Source: an uncultured Altererythrobacter sp.
Lineage (GTDB): Bacteria > Pseudomonadota > Alphaproteobacteria > Sphingomonadales > Sphingomonadaceae
NCBI GenBank assembly: GCA_946886565.1
Contig: CAMPIX010000001.1
Location: forward strand, 186,001-250,000
Direction of reading: 5' to 3'
DNA length: 64,000 bases
Positions 27,291 to 35,283 of the stretch are shown here, piece after piece; position 1 is the first letter of the stretch; each line of letters opens with the position of its first letter. The notes under the pieces are model-generated. The model was given only the letters and a program-made list of their open reading frames with translations. It was not told the origin of the DNA and did not search any database. The position numbers and the translations under genes were made by a program.

Positions 27291-28709
27291 TCACAACGGT
27301 TTCAGCGCGATCCTCAGCCCATCCCGCGGCTTCGGAATCGGCCACGGCTGCCACTCCGGCTCGTAGCCCGGCTCGATCTCGATCCGGTAGCGCTGGAGTA
27401 GTTGCGCCATCAGGATCTTCACCTGCATGTAGGCGAAGTGCAGCCCGAGGCACATGTGCGCGCCGCCGCCGAACGGGATCCAGGCATACTTGTGCCGCGC
27501 CTTCACCTTGTCCGGGGTGAAGCGCAGCGGATCGAACATGTCGGGGCTGTCCCAGTACTCCTCCATATGGTGCGTCAGATGCGCGTTGAACCCGCAGGCG
27601 GCGCCCGCGGGAATGCGCAGCCCGCCGAACTCGAAGCTGCGCAGCGCGCGGCGGGGGATCGAGGGGACCGGCGGGATCAGCCGGAGCGATTCCTTGAACG
27701 CCATCTCGGTCAGCTCGACCTTGCCGAGATCGTCGTAGGCAAGCCCGCGCGGATTGCCGCGCGCGTCGGGGCCGCCGGTGACCGCGATCGCCTCCTGCCG
27801 CAGCTTCTCCTGCCACGCCGGGTTCTTGGCGAGCTGCCAGACGAGCGCGGTGGCGCTCGAGGTGATGGTGTCGTGCGCGGCCATCATCAGGAAGTTCATG
27901 TGATCGACCACCTCGTCGACCGGCAGCAGGCTTCCGTCCTCGCGGGTCGCGGTGGCGAACTGGCTGAACATGTCCTGCCCGTTGCCCTCGCCCGCACGGC
28001 GGCGCAGCGTCTCGGCGGTGAAGTAATCGACCAGGAATTCGCGCCCCTTCACCCCCTTGCGCATCTGCGTGAACGGCAGCGGCTTCCTCACCGGCGTCAC
28101 CGCCGCCTGCACCATATCGACGAAGGCCTGGTTGATCCGCGCCGATTCCGGACCCCACGGCACGCCGATGAAGCTGTCCGCCGCGAGATCGAGCGTGAGC
28201 TGCTTGATCGCCGGATAGAACAGCATCTCGCCGTTCCAGTTCGCGACCTCCCGGGCGATCCCGCGGTCGAGCGCGTCGGCGTAGTGGCGCATCGGCTCGG
28301 GCTTGAACGCGATCGAGAGCGCGCGGCGGTCGGCGCGGTGATGCTCGAAATCGAGCAGCATCAACCCGCGCGGGAACAGCCGGTGCAGCGTCGGGCCCCA
28401 GCCCTGTTCGGAGGAGAAGTTCTTGTCGCGGTCGAACAGCAGCAGCTCGTTCGCCTCGGCCCCGATCAGCGCGATATGCCAGTGGCCGATGGTCTTGTTC
28501 TTGTACACCGGGCCGTACGTGCGGAACATGCGCCAGGCGAAGCCATGCGGGTCGGCGAGCATGCGGAACAGATTGCCGATCACCGGCGGCCCCGCCTCGC
28601 CCGGGATATGCGCGACATCGGCGTCGGTCAGCCGCCCCTCGCGCCAGTGGCGCGGCGAGGCTTCCGCCGGTTGGTGCGCGGCAAGGGTCGGTTCGGCGAG
28701 CGTGGCCAT
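27291..28709 (-). CDS. Cytochrome P450
   Basis: This 472-residue haem monooxygenase has the oxygen-binding I-helix AHDTITSS, the K-helix motif KESLR (ExxR), and the haem loop WIPFGGGAHMCLG with Cys420 as the axial ligand. No membrane anchor is seen, so it is probably soluble and needs a ferredoxin and a reductase, neither of which is encoded nearby. The substrate is unknown. The start at 28709 has AAGGAG nine bases upstream; this ribosome site overlaps a 22-bp palindrome, so a repressor bound there could block expression. Confidence 0.93.
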   Translation of the reverse strand: MATLAEPTLAAHQPAEASPRHWREGRLTDADVAHIPGEAGPPVIGNLFRMLADPHGFAWRMFRTYGPVYKNKTIGHWHIALIGAEANELLLFDRDKNFSSEQGWGPTLHRLFPRGLMLLDFEHHRADRRALSIAFKPEPMRHYADALDRGIAREVANWNGEMLFYPAIKQLTLDLAADSFIGVPWGPESARINQAFVDMVQAAVTPVRKPLPFTQMRKGVKGREFLVDYFTAETLRRRAGEGNGQDMFSQFATATREDGSLLPVDEVVDHMNFLMMAAHDTITSSATALVWQLAKNPAWQEKLRQEAIAVTGGPDARGNPRGLAYDDLGKVELTEMAFKESLRLIPPVPSIPRRALRSFEFGGLRIPAGAACGFNAHLTHHMEEYWDSPDMFDPLRFTPDKVKARHKYAWIPFGGGAHMCLGLHFAYMQVKILMAQLLQRYRIEIEPGYEPEWQPWPIPKPRDGLRIALKPL

Positions 28710-28720
28710 GCGGCGTCTCC

Positions 28721-28742
28721 TTACTTACTTCGGTGTAAGTAA
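28721..28742. promoter_or_regulatory. 22-bp palindromic operator-like site before the P450 gene
   Basis: The site reads TTACTTAC-TTCGGT-GTAAGTAA, with perfect 8-bp arms and a 6-bp centre. It lies 12-33 bases upstream of the P450 start and touches its ribosome site. Its size and symmetry fit a TetR-family dimer site. No TetR gene is in the window, so the regulator would be encoded elsewhere. Confidence 0.65.
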
Positions 28743-28751
28743 TCCCCGGAC

Positions 28752-29774
28752 TTAAATCCAGCCCGCAAGTTCGCGCCGCACGATCGTCTCGAGCATATCC
28801 ATTCCCGGCACGCCCGCGTTGAGGCAGGCGAGCGCAGCGAACCGCTCGCCGCCCGCACCGAGAAATTGCTCGCGGCCCTGGATGGCGAGCTCCTCCAGCG
28901 TTTCGAGACAGTCCGCCGAGAAACCCGGCGCGGCGACCACGACCCGCTTCGTTCCGCGCTGCGCCTCGGCCACCAGCGTCGCGTCGGTCGCAGGCTCCAG
29001 CCATTTCGCGCGACCGAAGCGGCTCTGAAACGTAGTGTCGATCCGCAGATCGGGCCGCGCGAGCGCCTCGCCCAGCAGGCGCGCGGTCTTGCGGCAGTGG
29101 CAATGATACGGATCGCCGAGATGCAGCGTGCGCTCGGGCATGCCGTGGAAGCTCAGCAACAGAGCCTCGGGCACGAAATCGAGCGCGCCGAGTTGCGCGC
29201 CGATATCCTTCGCCAGCGCCTCGATATAGGCCGGATCGTCGTGATAGGGCGGCAGGGTGCGAAGCGCAGGTTGCCAACGCATCGTCCGCAGCTTCTCCGC
29301 AGCCTTGTCCACAACCGTCGCGGTCGTCGCGGCACAATATTGCGGATAGAGCGGCGCGAGCAGGATGCGTTCGCATCCGGCATTCATCAGCGCCTGAAGC
29401 TCATCGCCGATCGCGGGCGCGCCGTAGCGCATCGCCCAGTTCACCGTCACCGCATCGCCCAGCCGCGCCTGCAAAGCCTTCGCCTGCTCTGCGGTGATCG
29501 CGGCGAGCGGCGAGCCGGCCTCGGTCCAGACCTGGCGATAGGCGTGCGCCGATTTCTTCGGTCGCGTGGTAAGCACGAGGCCGCGCAGGATCGGCTGCCA
29601 CACCAGTTGCGGGATCTCGACCACGCGCCGGTCGGACAGAAACTCGGCGAGGTAGCGCTTCACGCTCTTCGCATCGGGCGCGTCAGGCGTGCCGAGATTG
29701 ACCAGCAGCACGCCCACACCGCCGCTGCGAGCCGGCGCGTGATCGCGCGGCAATTGCTGTTCCTGCCAGGTCAT
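28752..29774 (-). CDS. hemH: Ferrochelatase
   Basis: HemH inserts Fe2+ into protoporphyrin IX, the last step of protohaem synthesis. The 340-residue protein carries VGVLLVNLGTPDAPDAKSV, FLSDRRVVEIPQLVWQPIL, APLYPQYCAATTATV, the catalytic-His segment LLSFHGMPERTL, and DPYHCHCRKTARLL, TTFQSRFGRAKWLEP and APGFSADCLETLEE. The ATG overlaps the stop of the molybdenum-hydroxylase gene by 4 bases (ATGA), so it is translationally coupled to it. The stop lies 10 bases before the palindrome that precedes the P450, itself a haem protein. Confidence 0.96.
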   Translation of the reverse strand: MTWQEQQLPRDHAPARSGGVGVLLVNLGTPDAPDAKSVKRYLAEFLSDRRVVEIPQLVWQPILRGLVLTTRPKKSAHAYRQVWTEAGSPLAAITAEQAKALQARLGDAVTVNWAMRYGAPAIGDELQALMNAGCERILLAPLYPQYCAATTATVVDKAAEKLRTMRWQPALRTLPPYHDDPAYIEALAKDIGAQLGALDFVPEALLLSFHGMPERTLHLGDPYHCHCRKTARLLGEALARPDLRIDTTFQSRFGRAKWLEPATDATLVAEAQRGTKRVVVAAPGFSADCLETLEELAIQGREQFLGAGGERFAALACLNAGVPGMDMLETIVRRELAGWI

Positions 29775-32056
29775 AGACCACCCGATAGCAGAGGCAGACG
29801 GCGCAGGCGAAGCCCGGTGGCCGAGTGAAGCGCGTTGGCGATCGCAGGGGCCGCGACTGCCACGCCAAGCTCGCCCGGATCGAACGGCTCGGCCTCGCTG
29901 GCGATGAAATCGAGCGCGATCTCGGGTGCGTCGGCCAGCACCGGCAGGTTCAGCTGCGCCAGCCGCCCCTGCACCGGCAGGCCTTGTGCATATGCGACCG
30001 CCGCGCCGAGCGCCTGCGCCACGCCGAATATCAGCCCGCCCTCGATCTGCTGGCGCGCAATGTCGAGGTTGACGATCCGGCCGATATCGACCGCTGCAGA
30101 AAGCTGCGCGACGCGCACCCCGCCGGCCGCCTGCCGCGCGGTGGCGACGCACGCAATCCGCCCGCCGCTCGCACTGTCCCCGATCCGATGGCAGGCGAGC
30201 CCCTTGCCGCTCTGGTTCTGGCCCCCGTCCCACTCGGCGAGCCGCGCCGCGCGCTGGAGGCATTCGACCATGCGCGGATCGCCCCCGAGCATGGCGACCC
30301 GGTACGACAGCGGCTCGCGCCCGTGCCGCCGGGCAAGCTCGTCGATGAAGCTTTCGATGAAGAACGCCGTATAGCCGTGGGCATTGCCGCGCATGCGCCC
30401 GCTCTGGAGACCGGTGGCGACCGGGATGTGCTCCACCGTCACGTCGGGAATCGCGTAGAACGGCAGCGCGCCCTCGACCGCCATCGGGTCGGCCTCGCCT
30501 GCGCTGTTCGCCAAGGCAGCCCAGCCGGTCTCGTTGTCGAACAGCCGGCGGCCGAACTCGCGCACGGTCGGCTGCATCGCGATTCGCACCTTGAGGGCGC
30601 TCGCCTGCCCGCCACCGCCCGGCGCGACCCGCGCGGAGACGATCGCCGAGACCGGCGCGCGTGGCCGTCCGGCGAGCTGCTCCTCCCACCGCGACCAGAC
30701 GAGCTGGACCGCGCGGCCGTGCCGCTCGCCCACTTCGCGCGCGATCAGCGCCACCTCGATCGCGTGATCGTGTTCGAGCCGCCGGTCGAAGCTGCCGCCC
30801 GCGGCCATCGGGTAGAGGATCACGTCGCGCAGCGAGATGCCGAGCGCCTCGGCCGCCGCGCGCCGCGCGTGCTCGGGCGCCTGGCTGGCGATCCACAGCT
30901 CGAGTCTCCCGTCCGCATAGCGCGCCGTCGCGGTGGCGGTCTCGGGTGTGGCGTGCGCACCGGGCGCGACGTCGTAGCGCAGCGCGAGGTCGGGCGCTTC
31001 GGTCCATTCCGCGCCTTCGCCGCGCACCGCGACCGCGGTGCCCTCGCCGCGGCGGATCGCGATGTCGAGCTTCTCCTCGACCTCGCTCGACTCGAGCGCG
31101 CCCGTAACGCGGAAGCGCGGGCGCATCGCGGCGAGCGCGCGGTCCGCCGCCCACCAGTTGATCGCCACCGCGGCGAGCCAGCGCTTGCCCTCGACCACCT
31201 GGACCAGCTCGCGCATGCCCGCCGCGCGGCGCGGCTCGAAGCCGGAGAGCTCGGCCGCATCGGCCGGGCCGTGCTTGATCGCAGCATAGACCATGTCGGG
31301 CAGGCGAACGTCTCCCGCGAAGGGGAACGTGCCGTCGACCTTCGCCGGCAGGTCGAGCCGCGGATAGGAGGTCGCGGCATCGGCCTCGCCGGGTATCGGG
31401 CTCTCCGCGGGCGCCTGCGGGCGCAGGGGCGGAGGATCGGGCGGGGTCAGCTCGGCGGCCTCGACCGCGAGTTCGGCGAAAGCGAGCCGCTGCTTGCCGT
31501 GGCGCACGAACCCGGCGGCCGTCTCGCATTGCTCCCATGCAACGCCCCACCGCTCCGCCGCGGCCATGCACAGCACCGCGCGCGCCGAAGCGGCAGCTTC
31601 GCGGCACGACCGTTCGTGCGCGGCGAGCGTGGTGCCGTCGGCGGTCGCGACGAAGCGCGTCGTCTGCGCGAAACGGCGCGCCAGCAAATCGTCGCGCTCG
31701 TCGGCGATACCGGGAAAGAACGGCATCCACAGCGGCGCCCACTTCGCCGCGAGCGGGACGTTGGCGTAAGCGCCGCTGACCGGCGCAGGCTCGACCGCTA
31801 CGGTGCGCCAGTCCGCCCCCAGCTCGAGCGCGGCGACCTGCGGCAGAACCGTCGTCACCCCTTGCCCCATCTCGAGCTGCGGCACCGCGACGGTGATGAC
31901 CCCGTCCTCGCCGATCTTGAGCCAGGCGCCGAAGGCGTGCTCGCCGCGCCCCGGTGAAAGAGGGTCGGAAAAGCTCCGCGGGCGCAGCGCCCAGGCGACC
32001 AGCAGCCCGCCGCCGACCGCGGCGCCGATCAGCACTCCGCGGCGGCTGACCTGCAT
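29771..32056 (-). CDS. Molybdopterin-binding aldehyde/xanthine-oxidase family subunit (IorB-like)
   Basis: The 761-residue protein belongs to the molybdenum hydroxylases of the isoquinoline 1-oxidoreductase beta type. A Tat-like signal (SRRGVLIGAAVGGGLL) stands at the N-terminus, so it may be exported folded. Molybdopterin contacts are seen in PQLEMGQGVTTVLPQ and AAGGSFDRR, and the expected catalytic Glu is in FDPGELGVAVAAPAIANAL near the C-terminus. IorB-type enzymes need a 2Fe-2S small subunit, but none is encoded next to it: mrp precedes it by 2 bases and hemH overlaps it by 4. The substrate is unknown; the missing partner is the odd point. Confidence 0.85.
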   Translation of the reverse strand: MQVSRRGVLIGAAVGGGLLVAWALRPRSFSDPLSPGRGEHAFGAWLKIGEDGVITVAVPQLEMGQGVTTVLPQVAALELGADWRTVAVEPAPVSGAYANVPLAAKWAPLWMPFFPGIADERDDLLARRFAQTTRFVATADGTTLAAHERSCREAAASARAVLCMAAAERWGVAWEQCETAAGFVRHGKQRLAFAELAVEAAELTPPDPPPLRPQAPAESPIPGEADAATSYPRLDLPAKVDGTFPFAGDVRLPDMVYAAIKHGPADAAELSGFEPRRAAGMRELVQVVEGKRWLAAVAINWWAADRALAAMRPRFRVTGALESSEVEEKLDIAIRRGEGTAVAVRGEGAEWTEAPDLALRYDVAPGAHATPETATATARYADGRLELWIASQAPEHARRAAAEALGISLRDVILYPMAAGGSFDRRLEHDHAIEVALIAREVGERHGRAVQLVWSRWEEQLAGRPRAPVSAIVSARVAPGGGGQASALKVRIAMQPTVREFGRRLFDNETGWAALANSAGEADPMAVEGALPFYAIPDVTVEHIPVATGLQSGRMRGNAHGYTAFFIESFIDELARRHGREPLSYRVAMLGGDPRMVECLQRAARLAEWDGGQNQSGKGLACHRIGDSASGGRIACVATARQAAGGVRVAQLSAAVDIGRIVNLDIARQQIEGGLIFGVAQALGAAVAYAQGLPVQGRLAQLNLPVLADAPEIALDFIASEAEPFDPGELGVAVAAPAIANALHSATGLRLRRLPLLSGGL

Positions 32057-32058
32057 TC

Positions 32059-33024
32059 TCAGGCGCGCCTCTCGTCGAGGAGCGTCGCGAGCTCGGCCGC
32101 GATCGCGCGAAACGCCTCCCCCTGAGGCCCTTCGCCGGCGGCGGGCGGCGTTCCGGCGTCGCTCGCCTCGCGAATCTCGAGCGCCAGCGGCACCCGGCCG
32201 AGGAACGGCAGCCCCAGTTCGCCCGCCGCGGCTTCCACCCCGCCCGCGCCGAACGGATCGCTCACCTCGCCGCAGTGCGGGCAGGCGTAGCCGGCCATGT
32301 TCTCTACCAGCCCGAGCACCGGCACCCCGCCCTGTTCGAACAGTTGCATCGCGCGGCGCGCATCGATCAGCGCGAGATCCTGCGGGGTGGAGACGATCAC
32401 CGCGCCCGCTGGCTTGAAGCGCTGGAGCATGGTCAACTGCACGTCGCCGGTGCCCGGCGGCAGATCGACCAGCAGCAGTTCGGCATCGCCCCAGTTCGCG
32501 TCGATCAACTGGCCGAGCGCATTGCCCGCCATCGGCCCGCGCCAGGCGATCGCGCGGCCCGGCTCGACCAGATGGCCCATCGAAAGCACCGGCACGCCCC
32601 ATTTCGTCTCGACCGGGACCAGCTTGTCGTTCTCCGCCACCGGCCGCGCGCCTTCGCTGGCGAGCAGCTTGGGCTGCGAGGGGCCGTAGATGTCGGCGTC
32701 GACGATCCCGACCTTGCGCCCCATCCGCGCGAGCGCGATCGCGAGGTTGGTCGTCAGCGTGGACTTGCCGACCCCGCCCTTGCCCGAGCCGATCGCTATG
32801 ATCCGCCGCTGCGGCCGGTCGGCCATCATCGCCACGCGCACCTCGGACACCCCTTCGGTGGCGCCGAGCACGTCCTTCACGGCGGCTTCGAGGTCGCCCC
32901 GCGCCGAAGCGTCGAGCCCCGAGGCGTCGAGAATCGCGGTCACCGCCCCGTCGCGCGCCTTCAGCGATTGCACGCGCGCGGCGATCGTATCGGGCAGGCG
33001 GGCTTTCAACTCGGCGTCTGTCAT
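32059..33024 (-). CDS. mrp: Mrp/NBP35 family iron-sulfur cluster carrier ATPase
   Basis: This 321-residue P-loop protein is thought to carry or insert Fe-S clusters. An N-terminal DUF59-like domain of about 90 residues is followed by the deviant Walker A GSGKGGVGKSTLTTNLA, then GIVDADIYGPSQPKLL and ENMAGYACPHCGE with the CxxC that binds a cluster. ATG 33024 is the first well-supported start; the frame stays open upstream to 33120 but without family similarity. It heads a tight leftward operon with the molybdenum hydroxylase and hemH, both metal-cofactor functions, and diverges from hflK. Confidence 0.93.
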   Translation of the reverse strand: MTDAELKARLPDTIAARVQSLKARDGAVTAILDASGLDASARGDLEAAVKDVLGATEGVSEVRVAMMADRPQRRIIAIGSGKGGVGKSTLTTNLAIALARMGRKVGIVDADIYGPSQPKLLASEGARPVAENDKLVPVETKWGVPVLSMGHLVEPGRAIAWRGPMAGNALGQLIDANWGDAELLLVDLPPGTGDVQLTMLQRFKPAGAVIVSTPQDLALIDARRAMQLFEQGGVPVLGLVENMAGYACPHCGEVSDPFGAGGVEAAAGELGLPFLGRVPLALEIREASDAGTPPAAGEGPQGEAFRAIAAELATLLDERRA

Positions 33025-33133
33025 CACGCGGGTCCTAGGGCTCGGGCCTTTGGCTGGCAATGGCCTGAGCCCCTGCACCAATTTCACGCGGACAACCCCT
33101 GTTTTTCCGAGCGCCGCCACCTATAAAGACTGC

Positions 33134-34315
33134 ATGGACGTATTGGGCGGTTTTCAGAAACGGATAGCGCTGGCGATGGCCGGCAAGAGCCCGTGGGGCG
33201 GCAAGCGCGGCGGCGGTCAGGATGGCGGCCGGGAGCCTGAAGGCGGTGATTCGGGCGAGACCCCGGACGAAACCCCACCGCCGGGGGACAAGCCGCGCGG
33301 CCCCCGCAATCCGTGGCTCCCACCCGGTGGCGGCGACGAGCCGCGCCGCTCTGCCAATATCGAGGACATCTTCAAGCACCGCGGGCCCGAGGGTCCGCGT
33401 CGCCGCGGCGGCGGCGGCGGCCCACCGCGCTTCCGTCTGCCCGAACGTCCCGGCGGCCGCAGCTGGTTTCCGCTCGCCATCGCCGCGATCGTCGGAATCT
33501 GGATCCTCGCCACCAGCATCCACCAGGTCGCCCCGCGCGAGCAGGGCATCGTCACCTGGATGGGCGGCAAGTATTCGCGCACGCTCTCGTCCGGCCTCAA
33601 CTTCACCCTGCCCTGGCCGATCCAGGTGGTGACGGTCGAGAACGTCAGCCAGATTCGCTCCGAAAGCATCCCGGGCGACGGGGAGGAGAAGCTCATCCTC
33701 ACCGGCGACCAGAACCTGGTCGACCTGTCCTATCTGATCCGCTGGAACATCAAGGATCTGAAGCAATTCCGTTTCCAGCTCGCCGATCCCGAAGAGACGA
33801 TCCGCGAGGTCGCGGAGGCGGCGATGCGCGCCTCGGTCGCCGAGATGAGCCTCGACGAAGTGCTCTCGGGCGCCGGCCGCGCCGCCATCGAGGCTCGCGT
33901 CGCCACGCGCATGCAGGAACTGCTCGACGCCTACCAGGCGGGCGTTGCGGTGCAGGGCATCGAGATCGAGAAAACCGATCCTCCCGCCGCGGTGGTCGAG
34001 GCGTTCAAGGACGTGTCCGCCGCGCAGCAGGACGCCGAGACTGCGGTCAACAGCGCGCGCGCCTACGCCCAGCGGGTGATGGCCCGCGCCGAAGGCGACG
34101 CCGCGGCGTTCAACAAGATCTACGAGGAATATCGGCTGGCGCCCGAAGTCACGCGTCAGCGGCTCTACTACGAAACGATGGAAAGCGTGCTGAGCAAGAC
34201 CGACAAGACGATCATCGAAGCCGACGGCGTCACCCCCTACCTGCCGCTTCCGCAAGTGCAGCAACGATCGAACACGCCCCCCACCCCGATCGTGACCGCG
34301 CCGGAGGGCCAGTGA
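33134..34315 (+). CDS. hflK: FtsH protease modulator HflK
   Basis: HflK forms with HflC a large membrane complex that surrounds and tunes the FtsH protease. The 393-residue protein has a glycine/proline-rich cytoplasmic N-terminus (residues 15-95), one transmembrane helix near 110-128 (WFPLAIAAIVGIWILA) and an SPFH/band-7 domain: VAPREQGIVTWMGGKYSRTLSSG, LTGDQNLVDLSYLIRWNIKD, then helical repeats rich in Ala and Glu. ATG 33134 is used; ATG 33176 is an alternative. hflC begins 1 base after the stop. Confidence 0.94.
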   Translation: MDVLGGFQKRIALAMAGKSPWGGKRGGGQDGGREPEGGDSGETPDETPPPGDKPRGPRNPWLPPGGGDEPRRSANIEDIFKHRGPEGPRRRGGGGGPPRFRLPERPGGRSWFPLAIAAIVGIWILATSIHQVAPREQGIVTWMGGKYSRTLSSGLNFTLPWPIQVVTVENVSQIRSESIPGDGEEKLILTGDQNLVDLSYLIRWNIKDLKQFRFQLADPEETIREVAEAAMRASVAEMSLDEVLSGAGRAAIEARVATRMQELLDAYQAGVAVQGIEIEKTDPPAAVVEAFKDVSAAQQDAETAVNSARAYAQRVMARAEGDAAAFNKIYEEYRLAPEVTRQRLYYETMESVLSKTDKTIIEADGVTPYLPLPQVQQRSNTPPTPIVTAPEGQ

Positions 34316-34316
34316 C

Positions 34317-35162
34317 ATGAGCCGCATCTGGCAGGACCACAAGGGCAGCGTCATCGCGCTCGGCATCGCGGTGCTCGTCGCGCTGTCGTGCTTCGTCATC
34401 GTGCCCGAGACGCATCAGGCGGTGATCATCCAGGCCGGCCGGCCCGACCGCGTCGCCAACAAGTTCGAACCGGACGCCGAGTTCGGCAATACCGGTGCGG
34501 GCATCGTGTTCCGTATCCCCGGCTACGAGCGGGTGCAGATGATCGACAAGCGTATCCTCGACCTCGACATGGAACGCCAGCAGGTGCTCTCGAGCGACCA
34601 GCAGCGGCTCCAGGTCGACGCCTACGCGCGCTTCCGCATCATCGACCCGGTGCTGATGGTCGAGAACGCGGGCTCGGAGGAAATTCTGCGCAACCAACTC
34701 TCGCCGATCCTCACCTCGGTCCTGCGGCAGGAACTCGGCCGGCGGCCCTTCTCCGCCTTGCTTACCGCCGAGCGCGGCACCGCGATGGCGAACATCCGCG
34801 ACGCTCTGGACCGCGAGGCCCGCAGCTACGGCGCGCAGATCATCGACGTGCGGATCAAGAGCGCCGACCTGCCCGACGGCGCACCGCTCAACGCCGCGTT
34901 CACCCGGATGCAGACCGACCGGCAGGAAGAGGCCGCGACGATCCGCGCACAGGGCGAGAAGAACGCTCAGATCATCCGCGCCGAGGCCGAGGCCGACGCC
35001 GCCGCGACCTACGCAGCGGCCTACGGCAAGGATCCCGAATTCTACGACTTTTACCGCGCGATGGAGAGCTATCGCCGCACGTTCCAGCAGGGTGAGGCGG
35101 AAAGCACGATGATCCTCTCGCCCGACAACGAATACTTGCGCCAGTTCCAGGGCCGGCCGTGA
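34317..35162 (+). CDS. hflC: FtsH protease modulator HflC
   Basis: This 281-residue partner of HflK has an N-terminal membrane anchor (VIALGIAVLVALSCFVIV) and an SPFH domain with ETHQAVIIQAGRPDRV, FRIPGYERVQMIDKRILDLDME, SDQQRLQVDAYARFRIIDP and the helical tail RTEAEADAAATYAAAYGKDPEFYDFYRA-like segment near residues 215-245. The last motif is typical of HflC. It is separated from hflK by one base and is the last gene of the pair; htrA follows after 121 bases with its own candidate promoter. Confidence 0.94.
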   Translation: MSRIWQDHKGSVIALGIAVLVALSCFVIVPETHQAVIIQAGRPDRVANKFEPDAEFGNTGAGIVFRIPGYERVQMIDKRILDLDMERQQVLSSDQQRLQVDAYARFRIIDPVLMVENAGSEEILRNQLSPILTSVLRQELGRRPFSALLTAERGTAMANIRDALDREARSYGAQIIDVRIKSADLPDGAPLNAAFTRMQTDRQEEAATIRAQGEKNAQIIRAEAEADAAATYAAAYGKDPEFYDFYRAMESYRRTFQQGEAESTMILSPDNEYLRQFQGRP

Positions 35163-35225
35163 GGGTCTGAAGACCGGCATTCAAGCCGCATTCAGGGCTT
35201 CGGGCCATCTATCGCCCACGGGACT

Positions 35226-35251
35226 GGAACCGCCTCCCAGCGAGGCTCGTA
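35226..35251 (+). promoter_or_regulatory. Candidate EcfG-type (general stress) promoter for the HtrA gene
   Basis: GGAAC at 35226-35230 is followed after 17 bases by CGTA at 35248-35251, one base from the alphaproteobacterial EcfG consensus GGAAC-N16/17-CGTT. It lies 32 bases upstream of the htrA start codon, a plausible distance. Stress control of htrA is common, but this is a single near-match. Confidence 0.35.
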
Positions 35252-35283
35252 AGCATAACACTACGAAGAGGAAGCATAAGGAA

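Noticed and set aside
29825..31957. Long plus-strand reading frame of about 710 codons
   Set aside because: It lies fully antisense to the molybdenum-hydroxylase gene, has Arg/Gly/Ala-rich content without motifs, and is a by-product of high GC content. The same applies to 27010-29376 (minus) and 19153-21609 (plus).
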